Shown: positions 8,026 to 17,458, counted from the first letter of the stretch. The stretch: 64,000 nt of DNA from Desulfonispora thiosulfatigenes DSM 11270 (GCF_900176035.1 NZ_FWWT01000007.1:1-64000), one strand, 5' to 3'. Numbers and translations: made by a program. The notes: generated by a model from the sequence alone, not told the origin.

Positions 8026-9057
8026 TCAATTCATGATATTATTAAATACTTCTAGGGTATAATTGATATCTTCTGTAGTGATATCTAAATGGGTCACAAG
8101 TCTAATTCTTTTATCAGTAATACTTCCTGTTAATACTCCATTTTTCTCTAATTCCGTTACTAATTCGTCTGCCCCTAGTTCAGGCTTAGTGATATCTATC
8201 ATTACTATATTAGTATGAAGTGTTTCTAAATCTATCTTTAATCCGTTTAATTTATTTATACCTTCTGCTAATATTTTAGCATTATTATGGTCTTCAGCTA
8301 ATCTTTTACGATTATTTTCTAAGGCATAAATTCCAGCAGCTGCTAAAATTCCTGCTTGCCTCATTCCTCCACCTAACATTTTCCGGTATCTTTTAGCACC
8401 AGTTATAAATTCCCTACTACCTACTAACATACTTCCTACCGGTGCTCCGAGTCCTTTAGAAAGACAAAACATCATAGAATCGACATCTTTAACGATTTCC
8501 TGTGGCGAAGTGTTTAAATATGCTGCAGCATTAAAAATTCTAGCTCCATCTAAATGAACTTTAAGACCATTTTCCGTAGCGATTTGAGCTAGTTCTGAAA
8601 TTTCATTTGCCGTAGAAACTAATCCACCAGCCATATTATGTGTATTTTCTAAGCACAGTAAAGTTTGCTTAGGGGCATGAATATCAGGTGCTTTAATAGC
8701 TCTTTTTAATTGTTCTGGCATAATTTTTGCCTTTTCTCCAGCAATAAGTGTAGGTAGCACTCCCGCTAAAAGAGCAATACCACCCACTTCATAATTGTAG
8801 ATATGAGATCTTTCTTCGAGGATAATTTCTTCTCCTCTCTCAGTGTGCACCAGTACTGCTATTTGATTTGCCATGGTTCCTGTAGGTACAAATAATGCTG
8901 CTTCTTTTCCCATAAGCTCAGCTGACATTTCTTCTAATTTATTAATTGTTGGGTCTTCTCCATAGACATCATCGCCTACTTCTGCTTCCATAATTGTCTG
9001 GCGCATTTCTAGTGATGGTTTCGTTACTGTATCGCTTCTTAAATCAACAATTTTCAT
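8026..9057 (-). CDS. ltaE: Low-specificity L-threonine aldolase
   Basis: A 343-residue PLP enzyme that cleaves threonine or allo-threonine to glycine and acetaldehyde. It starts VDLRSDTVTKPS, has the family motif GDDVYGEDPT, and keeps the PLP lysine in CLSKGLGAPVGS. HLDGARIFNAA supplies the cofactor-binding aspartate and a conserved arginine. Length is normal. An AAGGAG site precedes the ATG. It lies 13 bases after glcF in the same orientation. Glycine made here could feed the glycine cleavage operon at the other end of the window, and the acetaldehyde could enter central metabolism; that link is inference. Confidence 0.93.
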   Translation of the reverse strand: MKIVDLRSDTVTKPSLEMRQTIMEAEVGDDVYGEDPTINKLEEMSAELMGKEAALFVPTGTMANQIAVLVHTERGEEIILEERSHIYNYEVGGIALLAGVLPTLIAGEKAKIMPEQLKRAIKAPDIHAPKQTLLCLENTHNMAGGLVSTANEISELAQIATENGLKVHLDGARIFNAAAYLNTSPQEIVKDVDSMMFCLSKGLGAPVGSMLVGSREFITGAKRYRKMLGGGMRQAGILAAAGIYALENNRKRLAEDHNNAKILAEGINKLNGLKIDLETLHTNIVMIDITKPELGADELVTELEKNGVLTGSITDKRIRLVTHLDITTEDINYTLEVFNNIMN

Positions 9058-9070
9058 CTTTAGATTCTCC

Positions 9071-10315
9071 TTATCTATTATCGTAAGCTAAAGCTAATAA
9101 CTCTATGGGATGTTTTACTTCTCCAGGGATTTCATTTAACTTTAAGCCTGATTGTAATTGCATAGTACATGCTGGGCAAGATGTAGCTATAATAGATGCT
9201 CCTGTCTTTTGAAAATTATCTATTTTTCGATTAATAATGTTTTTTGAGATTACCGGATTGAAAATTCCATAAGATCCTGCTCCTCCACAACAAGTATCAG
9301 CTTCATCCATTTCTACAAATTCTATTCCAGGAATATTTTCTAATATTTTACGAGGTGCGTTTTTCACTTTTAAATATCTAACGCCATGGCATGGGTCATG
9401 ATAGGTCACCCTTCTAGTTACCTTTCCCATTTCCTTTTTATACCCATATTTTAATAAGAAAGTGCTGATATCAATAATTTTGTCATAAATTTTATTAGCC
9501 ATTATTTTATAAGTTTCATCATCTTTAAATAATTCTTTATAATCTCTAAGCATTGATCCACAGGTTTGACAATCTATGATAATGACTTCTGTATCTAAAC
9601 AGCTAAGTATTTCTACATTTTCCTGTGCTAATTTTATATATTCATCTTGGTTTCCAGCACTAAAATGAGGGGCACCACAACACTTTGTCTCTGGTACTAA
9701 TACCTCATAACCATTTTCTTGTAATACTTTGATTGTTGAGATAGCAACATTAGGAAAGAAATTATTTACCGAGCATCCTAAAAAATACCCAACTTTTTCT
9801 TTAGGGTCAAGTGATCTATATAATAGTTTTTTTAATCTTGAACGCACATTTTCTTTAGGTATATCGGGGAGTTTGCTATCAAGATTTTTAAATCTATCGC
9901 TTAAAGTTAAAACGCTTTGAGTGCCACTAGTTTGATAAAAACGCATTAATTTAATAACTCTATCTGTTTTCTTATTATCTGAAAATACATTTTTTAGTAA
10001 TACCCTTTTAGCTAGGGATAGCCCTTTTATTTTGGTAGTTTCATTTCTCATTTGAGCAATTAATTCAGTAGTATTTACTCCTGCCGGGCATTTTTCTACG
10101 CAAGCACCACATAATAAGCATTCATTTATATACTTTTCTAATTCTGGTTCTTCTTTAAGATTAAGTACACCTTCTAAAGTCATACGAATTAATTTGTTTC
10201 GGCCACGAGCTAGTTGAAATTCATTTCCTGATGTTTTATAGGTAGGGCATACTTCTTGGCAAAAGCCACAACGATTACATTTCATCACCATTTCTAATAA
10301 TTCATCTTTATTCAT
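9071..10315 (-). CDS. glcF: Glycolate/2-hydroxyacid dehydrogenase iron-sulfur subunit (GlcF-like)
   Basis: A 414-residue ferredoxin-like electron-transfer subunit. Two [4Fe-4S] motifs are visible near the N-terminus, CNRCGFCQEVCP (about residues 14-25) and CLLCGACVEKCP (about 64-75). Two cysteine-rich CCG domains follow, with TKCCGAPH and DTCCGGAGSYG. This is the layout of GlcF and related heterodisulfide-reductase-like subunits. It overlaps glcE by four bases and is followed by ltaE. With GlcD and GlcE it should form a membrane-associated or soluble flavin/iron-sulfur dehydrogenase for glycolate, D-lactate or a similar 2-hydroxyacid; the substrate is not decided by sequence. Confidence 0.88.
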   Translation of the reverse strand: MNKDELLEMVMKCNRCGFCQEVCPTYKTSGNEFQLARGRNKLIRMTLEGVLNLKEEPELEKYINECLLCGACVEKCPAGVNTTELIAQMRNETTKIKGLSLAKRVLLKNVFSDNKKTDRVIKLMRFYQTSGTQSVLTLSDRFKNLDSKLPDIPKENVRSRLKKLLYRSLDPKEKVGYFLGCSVNNFFPNVAISTIKVLQENGYEVLVPETKCCGAPHFSAGNQDEYIKLAQENVEILSCLDTEVIIIDCQTCGSMLRDYKELFKDDETYKIMANKIYDKIIDISTFLLKYGYKKEMGKVTRRVTYHDPCHGVRYLKVKNAPRKILENIPGIEFVEMDEADTCCGGAGSYGIFNPVISKNIINRKIDNFQKTGASIIATSCPACTMQLQSGLKLNEIPGEVKHPIELLALAYDNR

Positions 10316-11520
10316 AGCAAGTTACCCCTTAAAGCTTTACTTTGTGGTATTAAAACTGAATTTGGATCTACTTTATCTTTAATTCTTTGTAGTAGCATCC
10401 CATAACCCGTTCCCCTACTTGGCTTAACCAATACTTTATCATCATATATTAAGGTTCCTTCTAAAGATTTAAGTATTGTGGCTAAATTTTGCAAATACCG
10501 TTCTGGACTTTTACTTATCTCAAACTCTATAATTCCATTTGTTAAATTTCCTTTAAAACTTAAATATTTTTGATATTTAGTAGCTAAATTTTCTAATACT
10601 TCAATTCCTTCTATGATGTTTTCTAAAGATAATGCAATCATTCCTTTATAACTACTTGCATCAATTATGTTTCCTGTAATTTTATATAGCTCATATTTCC
10701 TGCGCAGTAGTTCTGCCTGATGCCTGATTGTTTCAGAAAATCCTTCTAACTTAACCGTTAGATAATATCTTTGTTCTTTATTGTAAATGTTAATAGTAGC
10801 TAAACTTATTTTTTCTCGAAAGAGAGCAATTACTATTTTCTTAATTTCTGTAAGATCGTAACTATTAAAAGTAAGAGTTAAATTTTTTTCTGGTCTAGGT
10901 TTTATTTTTAAAGTAGCTTTAGTTATTATGCCAAAATTGCCCCATGAGCCTGCTAGTAATTGGCTAATATCATATCCTGTTACATTTTTGACTGTTCTTC
11001 CTCCAACCTGCACAATTTCACCTTCTGGTGAAACAAATTCAAGCCCTAGTACATAAAATCTAGCACTTTTATAGATATATCTATTTTCACCATATCTATT
11101 TGATGCTATTTGCCCTCCAATGGTAGAGTTTTCATCAGTATCCATTGGATAAAAAAGGTTATCCTTTTCTAAATATTCTTGTAAATCTTTCGTTGTCATC
11201 CCCGCTTCGACCTCTATACTTAAGTTATGAGGACGATATTCCATTACCTTGTTTAAATCTTTCGTAGAGAGAATTATTCCCTTTTGAAGCCTATCTACAC
11301 CTTTTGCAAACATAGAGCCACTACCAATTGGATAAATAGCAAATTCATGCTCATTGGCAAGTTTTACTAACTTTGCAATTTCTTCAGTATTTTGAGCATA
11401 CACAATATACTCTGGTTTATATTCTGAGCCTAATGCTTTATATGAATCTGTTAATTCAGAATATATATGTTTTTCATCGATGGCTTTAGTAAGTATTTCA
11501 TAGAGCTGGTTGTTTTCCAC
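10312..11520 (-). CDS. glcE: FAD-binding subunit GlcE-like
   Basis: A 402-residue protein with an N-terminal FAD_binding_4 (PCMH-type) domain. The motif YPIGSGSMFAKG is the degenerate form of the flavin loop, followed by STIGGQIASNRYG and GGRTVKNVTGYDISQLLAGSWGN-type sequence typical of GlcE. It lacks the full C-terminal FAD oxidase cap of GlcD, as expected for this subunit. It starts with GTG behind GGGGG and lies 17 bases after glcD; it overlaps glcF by four bases. The three genes encode one complex. Confidence 0.85.
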   Translation of the reverse strand: MENNQLYEILTKAIDEKHIYSELTDSYKALGSEYKPEYIVYAQNTEEIAKLVKLANEHEFAIYPIGSGSMFAKGVDRLQKGIILSTKDLNKVMEYRPHNLSIEVEAGMTTKDLQEYLEKDNLFYPMDTDENSTIGGQIASNRYGENRYIYKSARFYVLGLEFVSPEGEIVQVGGRTVKNVTGYDISQLLAGSWGNFGIITKATLKIKPRPEKNLTLTFNSYDLTEIKKIVIALFREKISLATINIYNKEQRYYLTVKLEGFSETIRHQAELLRRKYELYKITGNIIDASSYKGMIALSLENIIEGIEVLENLATKYQKYLSFKGNLTNGIIEFEISKSPERYLQNLATILKSLEGTLIYDDKVLVKPSRGTGYGMLLQRIKDKVDPNSVLIPQSKALRGNLL

Positions 11521-11537
11521 TTTATTACCCCCTTACC

Positions 11538-12923
11538 TTAGATGTCATCTGGTAATACTTTGTCAGCGTTTAATAACCCTTTAGGATCAAAGGCATCTTT
11601 TATTTTTTTCATATATTTTAAACTAGTTTTTGAATATGCATCTACCATATATTTCTTTTTCTCCAAGCCAATTCCATGTTCCCCTGATAAACTTCCACCT
11701 TGATAAAACGTTTCTTTTATAATTTTATCACAAGCTTTTTCTACTTTTAACACTTCTTCAGGAATTCGATGATCATAATAAAGTGATGGGTGTAAATTAC
11801 CATCACCTGCATGAGCAACTTGCCCAATAATGATTTGATATTCATCTCCTATTTGAGCTATTTTTTTAAGCATTGTAGCTATTCTATCTCTTGGTACAAC
11901 TATATCGTGACTTATATTTGCAGGTTTTAATTTACCTAACGCTCCATTAACTGATCTCCTAGCTGTCCACAGTTCTTCTCTTTCTTTCTCGTCTTTAGCT
12001 AATTTATAGTCATAGCCTAAATTTGCTTTAAAAGCACGCATAATGCTCGTCACTTGAAAATTAGTTTCTGTAGGAAAACCATCTACTTCCACTAATAAAA
12101 AAGCTGCTGCCTTTTTGGGTAAACCTAGTTTAGCATGTTCTTCTACTGCCCTAATTACAGTATTGTCCATGATCTCCATCGTAGTTGGGATTACTCCACT
12201 TGCTATTATTTGCGCAACACAATTACCAGCATCTTCTATACTATTAAAAGTCGATGTCATAGTTTCCACAGATGGATTTAAACGACTTAGGGACAAACAC
12301 GCTTTTGTTACGATTCCAAAGGTTCCTTCGGAGCCACAAAATACATAAGTTAAATCTACTTCAGGCAATATTTCCGAACTTAAATTCCCTGTTTTAATTA
12401 TTTCGCCTGTTGGTAAAACGACTTCTAATCCCAAAACATGGTCTCTCGTTGAGCCATATTTAACGCCTTTAATTCCTCCCGCATTTTCAGCTATATTTCC
12501 TCCTATTGTAGAAATATTTTGACTAGCTGGATCCGGTGCAAACATTAAATCATACTTTTTAGTTGCTAATTGCAATTGTTTATTTGTTAAACCTACTTCT
12601 ACTAAAGCAGTTCTATCTATTGAGTTTATATCTAATATTCTGTTCATTCTAGTAAAAGACAAAACGATACTCCTCTTTGGAGGTACCGCCCCTCCACTTA
12701 CTGAAGTCCCTGCCCCTCTTGGCATAATAGGAATATCATATTTATCTGCTACTTTAACTATTTCTGCTACCATTTCAGTAGTTGATGGAAATAAAACCAC
12801 CATAGGCTCTCCTTGATACGGAGAAGCATCATATGAATATGTTTCAAGGGCTAATTTATTAGTAATTATATTTTCAAGACCTACAATTTTTGTAAGTATT
12901 GTTTTTAGTTTTTTATCCAGCAT
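11538..12923 (-). CDS. glcD: FAD-linked 2-hydroxyacid dehydrogenase GlcD-like
   Basis: A 461-residue flavoprotein and the first gene of the glc set. It contains the PCMH flavin-binding motif [16 protein letters not shown], then [19 protein letters not shown], and the C-terminal FAD-oxidase signature [12 protein letters not shown] with the closing [11 protein letters not shown]. These residues hold FAD and form the substrate pocket in GlcD and D-lactate dehydrogenases. A frame open to a GTG at 12932 exists, but that GTG is part of the Shine-Dalgarno AAAGGTGATT; the ATG at 12923 is the likely start. Substrate (glycolate, D-lactate or another 2-hydroxyacid) is open. Confidence 0.88.
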   Translation of the reverse strand: MLDKKLKTILTKIVGLENIITNKLALETYSYDASPYQGEPMVVLFPSTTEMVAEIVKVADKYDIPIMPRGAGTSVSGGAVPPKRSIVLSFTRMNRILDINSIDRTALVEVGLTNKQLQLATKKYDLMFAPDPASQNISTIGGNIAENAGGIKGVKYGSTRDHVLGLEVVLPTGEIIKTGNLSSEILPEVDLTYVFCGSEGTFGIVTKACLSLSRLNPSVETMTSTFNSIEDAGNCVAQIIASGVIPTTMEIMDNTVIRAVEEHAKLGLPKKAAAFLLVEVDGFPTETNFQVTSIMRAFKANLGYDYKLAKDEKEREELWTARRSVNGALGKLKPANISHDIVVPRDRIATMLKKIAQIGDEYQIIIGQVAHAGDGNLHPSLYYDHRIPEEVLKVEKACDKIIKETFYQGGSLSGEHGIGLEKKKYMVDAYSKTSLKYMKKIKDAFDPKGLLNADKVLPDDI

Positions 12924-13000
12924 TTTAATCACCTTTTTATATACGTTTTATATCTTTTAGTATAATACAAATCGTGAAATATTTCTGTATATTTAAATAA

Positions 13001-13030
13001 ATAAGGCTTGGAACAAATGTCCCAGCCTTA
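13001..13030 (-). terminator. Terminator of the sdpRI operon
   Basis: A hairpin with arms ATAAGGCTxGGxACA and complement, loop of a few bases, followed on the minus strand by TTATTTATTT. It lies about 70 bases past the sdpI stop and isolates sdpRI from glcD. Confidence 0.75.
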
Positions 13031-13098
13031 TTTTAAAAAGTAAAAATCAAGTACAAGAATTGCACTAATTTAATTAGTTTTAAATTTATATTAAACAA

Positions 13099-13752
13099 TT
13101 AATTGTTTTTTAATTTTTTATAATATACATATGAATATATACTAACAAATATTAAAGGCACAAATATACCTACCATTAAAAAAATAAATCGATATACATC
13201 AGTTGTTAGGATGACTCCTAGCAAACTAAATACTCCGCCAGCTACCATAGCCTTTGAGCCTACATAATGTGTTTTTTTCCAGACCTTTTCATTAGCAAGT
13301 GTCCAGGGTAATCTAATTCCTACGAAATAATTATGTCTTACTCGCCCTAAAACATTTCCTAAACCAATAAATAACAAAGAAACACCCACTGAAATCCATA
13401 AACCCATGTCTACTTTATATCCTAAAGAAGCGTACAGGGTCAGAATATACATAAAAACTAAAAAAACTAATAAAGTAACTCTGATAAACTTATAAGACGT
13501 AGCAAATTTTTCATAATTTTCTTTTTTAGGATCTAACTTTGGAGCCAAAAGCAAGGTTAAATACATAAAAACATTTAAAGCAGGAAAGAAAAATGTCCCA
13601 AAATTTCTCGAGCTATACTGATCCACTTCTCCTTTAAAATTCCAATGTGTTGGCATTTGATCAGGTAAAGATGGGTATAGGATTATCCCAATGATAAAAG
13701 GAATAATTAAAAGCATAATTGAAAACCATTCATTTTTGATAAATTTATTCAC
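13099..13752 (-). CDS. sdpI: SdpI family membrane protein
   Basis: A 217-residue protein with six predicted membrane segments. The extracellular loop of the DUF1648 domain, LPDQMPTHWNFKGEVDQYSS, follows the first helix. The SdpI motif HNYFVGIRLPWTLANEKVWKKTH starts the second half. In Bacillus subtilis SdpI is the immunity protein against the SdpC toxin and also controls SdpR by sequestering it at the membrane. No sdpABC toxin genes are seen here, so the role may be general resistance or signalling. It starts with GTG and overlaps sdpR by four bases (GTGA). Confidence 0.88.
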   Translation of the reverse strand: MNKFIKNEWFSIMLLIIPFIIGIILYPSLPDQMPTHWNFKGEVDQYSSRNFGTFFFPALNVFMYLTLLLAPKLDPKKENYEKFATSYKFIRVTLLVFLVFMYILTLYASLGYKVDMGLWISVGVSLLFIGLGNVLGRVRHNYFVGIRLPWTLANEKVWKKTHYVGSKAMVAGGVFSLLGVILTTDVYRFIFLMVGIFVPLIFVSIYSYVYYKKLKNN

Positions 13753-14027
13753 TGTTCATCCCCCTTATTAAGAATATCAAAAAAGAAAGTTAATAATTCC
13801 TGAAAAACAGTCGTGTTAAGAGAATAGATAATATTCTGCCCTTTTCTATCATCTAAGATTAAATCAGCTTGTTTAAGAATATTTAAATGATGACTAATGC
13901 TAGGCTTAGAGATATTAAACTCCTGTGCTATTTCACCAGCAGTTAAATCATTTTCTCTTAATATTCGTAATATCTTCCTACGATTTGCATCCGATAGTGC
14001 TTTAAATATTTTGCTTTCATCAGCCAA
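13749..14027 (-). CDS. sdpR: ArsR/SmtB-type repressor, SdpR-like
   Basis: A 92-residue winged helix protein. The recognition region reads LTAGEIAQEFNISKPSISHHLNILK, and the wing DLILDDRKGQNIIYSLN follows. No metal-binding cysteines are visible, which fits the SdpR branch of the ArsR family rather than a metal sensor. The start is TTG (14027), fixed by AGGAGG six to seven bases upstream. It is the first gene of an operon with sdpI, and a perfect 48-bp palindrome with an overlapping -10 box lies directly upstream. Autorepression relieved by membrane capture through SdpI is the known model in Bacillus. Confidence 0.88.
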   Translation of the reverse strand: MADESKIFKALSDANRRKILRILRENDLTAGEIAQEFNISKPSISHHLNILKQADLILDDRKGQNIIYSLNTTVFQELLTFFFDILNKGDEQ

Positions 14028-14040
14028 GATACGACCTCCT

Positions 14041-14088
14041 TTATATTATTAGACATTTAGATAATTATCTAAATGTCTAATAATATTA
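14041..14088 (-). promoter_or_regulatory. Perfect 48-bp palindrome, probable SdpR operator
   Basis: Every base from 14041 to 14064 pairs with 14065 to 14088; the core is TTAGACATTTAGATAA and its complement. A TATAAT box (14085-14090 read on the minus strand) overlaps its outer edge, and the ribosome binding site of sdpR begins within a few bases of the inner edge. A bound dimeric repressor would block the promoter. The transcript would also fold into a long hairpin in the leader. Confidence 0.75.
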
Positions 14089-14177
14089 TAATGTATTTGA
14101 CTAATCTTGAAAAGAAAAATAACTAAAAAATATAATCTAAAATCTCATTTTAAAACTAAAAATGTATCCTATAAAAT

Positions 14178-14219
14178 TAAAACTCGGAATTTTAGATTTA
14201 ACTAAAAAACCGAGTTTTT
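14178..14219 (-). terminator. Terminator of the 14.2-15.6 kb permease gene
   Basis: Arms AAAACTCGG and its complement with an AT-rich loop, with Ts on the minus-strand side (CCGAGTTTTAATTTT). It follows the permease stop by about 15 bases. Confidence 0.65.
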
Positions 14220-14233
14220 ACCTGAATTTAAGA

Positions 14234-15601
14234 TTACATTAACCACATATTAACTAGCATGATATATATACCTGAAACTAGAACTAATCCAATTCCAAAA
14301 ATTATATTATGTTTTAAACAAATCTTAAATGTATTTTCAGACAGTAAACCACTTAACACAATATTAAAAGGTGCAAGCGGAGAAAATATCATGGCAGCTA
14401 GCCAGCCTCCTATTAAAGTTAAAGCAAAGGTAATGTTATGAAAACCTAATAAACTTGGTTCTAAGGCTAATCCTAAGGTGGTTACGGTAATTACTTGATG
14501 TATACCGATACTTGAAAAGACAGCTGTCAAAATAATTATAAATTCTATTAAAACAAACGTTGAAAGTCCTGAAATATTTTGAAACAAGTTAAAAATAAAA
14601 TCTTTAATAGGTGTATTTGCCATTATTACTCCAAAAAACCCAGCACTGATAAAGAAAATAACTTCATTTTTTACTTGTAAAATAACATTAGAGTATCTTT
14701 TAATACTTATTAAAAATTCAGGTATTTTCTTAATTAATAAAGACCAGATAATACTATGAATAACTGCGATAAAACTTACCATTAACATCATATTGCTAAA
14801 GGTGAAAAACTTCTCAGCAATAACGACTTCAACTAATAATAGTACTAAATTTAACATTAATTTATGTACCCTTTTACCATCATTTTCATCCTCAATGATA
14901 TTCTCATTTTTCGGGATACTCTGCACTTGATGCTTTAAATTTTTATCACGAGAAAATACTAAATTTCCTAAAATTAATAAGCATACTCCATAGAGGAATC
15001 CATAAAGAAGATAATCCGTAAATGGTACATTAGTATAATATAAAATTAAATTTACGGAGCCAAAATAAGGTGACCAAGTGATACAAGCTGCAAAGCCGAC
15101 AGCATAAATATTCGCTAAGAATTTCTTTGGAAACTTAACATCTTCAATTAAGGCATGAGTAACACGAACTGATCCTAAGTTAGTTATTGCTCCTAAAGAA
15201 AAAACAAAACCACTTAAAATTCCAAATAACCTTTCAGTATGTTTGATATTTTTGCCGATATAATAATTAAAGGCTTTAAGGTAACCTCCTTCTCGTAAAG
15301 GAATTGATAAAATTGGAGCTGCCACAAATAAAATAGCTAAAGGTAAGTTTTTTGTAATCGCATCAAACCAAATATCAAAACTCATTCCATATCTATACCA
15401 TAAATAATGCCCTACCATTAAGCCAAGTAGGCTTAAATATAATGAAATACCTCTGGCTAGTAATAAACAGGTTATTAACATGAAAACAAGTAAACCAATT
15501 TCTATATTCACCAGAGAATTTAAATCTATAAACTCTTTTGTAAATACGATGATAATTAAAAGAACCATACTACTTACAAACAATCTTTTAGTTACCTGCA
15601 C
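14234..15601 (-). CDS. Unknown polytopic permease (ion-transporter superfamily-like)
   Basis: About 455 residues with some ten to twelve hydrophobic segments and no soluble domain. It shares clear motifs with the protein at 44058-45410. Both have an SPxFxxVxxILxY segment after the fourth or fifth helix and an IGIHxxxTxTxL motif in the second half. Both end with SPxxxxNxVxSGL before the last helix. The repeated half-site layout resembles citrate/anion transporters, but I do not recognise the substrate. The frame is open to an ATG at 15643, but that ATG lies in the loop of the yhaM terminator. A GTG at 15601 has GGGAGGG eight bases before it and is preferred. Confidence 0.65.
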   Translation of the reverse strand: MQVTKRLFVSSMVLLIIIVFTKEFIDLNSLVNIEIGLLVFMLITCLLLARGISLYLSLLGLMVGHYLWYRYGMSFDIWFDAITKNLPLAILFVAAPILSIPLREGGYLKAFNYYIGKNIKHTERLFGILSGFVFSLGAITNLGSVRVTHALIEDVKFPKKFLANIYAVGFAACITWSPYFGSVNLILYYTNVPFTDYLLYGFLYGVCLLILGNLVFSRDKNLKHQVQSIPKNENIIEDENDGKRVHKLMLNLVLLLVEVVIAEKFFTFSNMMLMVSFIAVIHSIIWSLLIKKIPEFLISIKRYSNVILQVKNEVIFFISAGFFGVIMANTPIKDFIFNLFQNISGLSTFVLIEFIIILTAVFSSIGIHQVITVTTLGLALEPSLLGFHNITFALTLIGGWLAAMIFSPLAPFNIVLSGLLSENTFKICLKHNIIFGIGLVLVSGIYIMLVNMWLM

Positions 15602-15621
15602 TAAACTTTCCCTCCCAAAAC

Positions 15622-15656
15622 AAAAACGGTGCAACACCTTCATAATGTTTACACCG
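15622..15656 (-). terminator. Terminator of yhaM
   Basis: Eight-base arms CGGTGTAA / TTGCACCG (one G-T pair) around a 14-base loop, then TTTTTGTTTT on the minus strand. It lies between yhaM and the permease gene and contains the ATG that a naive reading would take as the permease start. Confidence 0.75.
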
Positions 15657-15725
15657 CTATATTATATGCGTAATTTCTAATAATTAAAAGTTACTAATTA
15701 ACAATTACTTCTTACCCTAATAACT

Positions 15726-16694
15726 TTAAACTTTTGGTTTATATATTTTTCTATTATGTAACAACCAAACACGATCGGAAAAATCGCCTTCATTTATATT
15801 ATCTAAGTTTTTCTTCATATCAAACATGCGAGCATCTATCGTATCTATATGATGTAATAATTCTGCCTCAGGGATCATGGGTCTTTTAGGACTTCCAAAC
15901 TCAGGCTCGTTATGATGCGAAAGAATCATATGCTGGAGTAAAATAGCTGTTTCTTCATTCATTTCTATTTCTGATGCAACCCTTTCAATCATTTTGATAC
16001 CTTGAACAATATGGCCTAGTAAATTACCTTCCATCGTGTAATCTGAAACTATTCCTAATTCACTAGAATCCATCTCAAATAACTTAGCAATATCATGGAG
16101 AATAATTCCGGCATAAAGTAAATCTAGATTAATAAATTCATAAACTTTACTTAAACCTTCTCCAACCTTAAGCATACTCGTTATATGATACAACAGTCCA
16201 GATCTATAAGAATGATGATTTTTTTGCGCTGCTGGATAATAAATTAACCTGTCTTTGTTTTCCTCTAAAAGGATATTAACTAACATATTTATTTCTGAAT
16301 TTTTTATTAATCCAACATATTTTAATACTTCACTATACATTTCTTCAGCAGGATACGGCGCTGATGGAACAAAGTTTTCAACTTTTAGATTATCATCTTC
16401 GGTAGTTAATCTAACTTTTTCAATAATGTACTGTAGCCTTCCTTGCCACTGCGTTACATTTCCTCTAACTTTAACTAATTTATTTGCAATATATTTTGCT
16501 TCATCTTTTTCTGTACAATGCCATAGTTTTGCATTGATTTCTCCGGTTTTATCAGCTAAGGTAAAATCTAAATATTTATTATTATTACTAGCGGTTCTAC
16601 TTTCTACAGATCTAATTAAGAAAAATCCTTGTGATACTTCTCCAATTACAAATTCACTGATTTGTTTATCTTCAATTATTTTTTTATCATCCAT
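15726..16694 (-). CDS. yhaM: 3'-5' exoribonuclease YhaM family
   Basis: A 322-residue protein. Residues 1-95 form an OB fold (LVKVRGNVTQWQGRLQYIIEKV) that binds single-stranded nucleic acid. Residues about 160-290 form an HD hydrolase domain with HHSYRSGLLYHI, then ILHDIAKLFEM (the HD doublet), and further metal histidines in LLQHMILSHHNEPEFGSPKRP. This is the YhaM architecture of Firmicutes, a metal-dependent 3'-5' exonuclease of RNA and DNA. It starts with ATG behind GAGGAGAT and is terminated by its own hairpin, so it is monocistronic. Confidence 0.92.
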   Translation of the reverse strand: MDDKKIIEDKQISEFVIGEVSQGFFLIRSVESRTASNNNKYLDFTLADKTGEINAKLWHCTEKDEAKYIANKLVKVRGNVTQWQGRLQYIIEKVRLTTEDDNLKVENFVPSAPYPAEEMYSEVLKYVGLIKNSEINMLVNILLEENKDRLIYYPAAQKNHHSYRSGLLYHITSMLKVGEGLSKVYEFINLDLLYAGIILHDIAKLFEMDSSELGIVSDYTMEGNLLGHIVQGIKMIERVASEIEMNEETAILLQHMILSHHNEPEFGSPKRPMIPEAELLHHIDTIDARMFDMKKNLDNINEGDFSDRVWLLHNRKIYKPKV

Positions 16695-16769
16695 ATTTTA
16701 TCTCCTCTAGTATAAAGATCTCTTTAAAAATCATACACTAAGTTAAGGAAATTGACAAATAAGATAATT

Positions 16770-16794
16770 AAAGGGACATTTAACATGTCCCTTT
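16770..16794 (-). terminator. Terminator of the peptide-uptake operon
   Basis: Ten-base perfect arms AAAGGGACAT with a 5-base loop, followed on the minus strand by TTTAATTATCTTATTTG. It lies ten bases past the racemase stop and ends the eight-gene operon that begins at 25055. Confidence 0.8.
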
Positions 16795-16803
16795 GAGTAC
16801 TAG

Positions 16804-17457
16804 TTATTTTCTTTTCACTAAATAATTTATTAAACCCCCACTTGCAATAATTGGGTCAATTACTGGAATATTTAGCTTTTCTTCTAATAATGGAGCTAAG
16901 CCTATTGTCGACATACCTGTGCAGGCTAATAATAGACAATCTGCTCCTTGATCTCTTAAATCTCTAGCTGTCTTTAATACTTTTTCTTTTCCATCTATTT
17001 TTAATAAATCTTTAGTATTATTAATCCCCTCTGAAGGCTGATAAGCTAATAATTTATTGCCTAAGGTTTCATGTAAGTTTGGAGGAATTACTTTATCTAA
17101 AGAGGTTACCCCTATTTTATTCCCTAGAGACATTGCCATTAATGCTGAAGCCATCCCTGCTCCGACTACAGGAATATTAAGCTCTTTTTTAATCAAGGTT
17201 AAACCTGGATCCATACAGCAGCTAATCAGGATTGCATTTACCCCTGATTTTTCCATATCCTTGGCTATCTCTAAAATTTTAGGAACAGATTCTAATTCTG
17301 TTTCTTGATTATATACACCATTTGGTTGATCCTTAATAGCTTCTGATATTATTTCTAACTCTGGATAAATATTTTTAATTATGGTTTCATGTGAATATAA
17401 AACCTGAAGATTATCTGTCGAAAGAACTCTAATAATTCCAACCCTATTTTTATTCAT
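16804..17457 (-). CDS. Aspartate/glutamate (hydantoin) racemase family protein
   Basis: A 217-residue protein of the Asp/Glu racemase superfamily. The two catalytic cysteines are visible in ILISCCMDPGL and LLLACTGMST, one per half of the pseudo-symmetric fold. The start region KNRVGIIRVLSTDN is typical of this subgroup, which often sits beside peptide or hydantoin genes. The frame is open upstream to 17514, but the ATG at 17457 is two bases after the stop of the ATPase gene and has GAGGAAGG before it. As the last gene of the peptide operon it probably racemises an amino acid or hydantoin released after uptake. Confidence 0.78.
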   Translation of the reverse strand: MNKNRVGIIRVLSTDNLQVLYSHETIIKNIYPELEIISEAIKDQPNGVYNQETELESVPKILEIAKDMEKSGVNAILISCCMDPGLTLIKKELNIPVVGAGMASALMAMSLGNKIGVTSLDKVIPPNLHETLGNKLLAYQPSEGINNTKDLLKIDGKEKVLKTARDLRDQGADCLLLACTGMSTIGLAPLLEEKLNIPVIDPIIASGGLINYLVKRK

Positions 17458-17458
17458 T

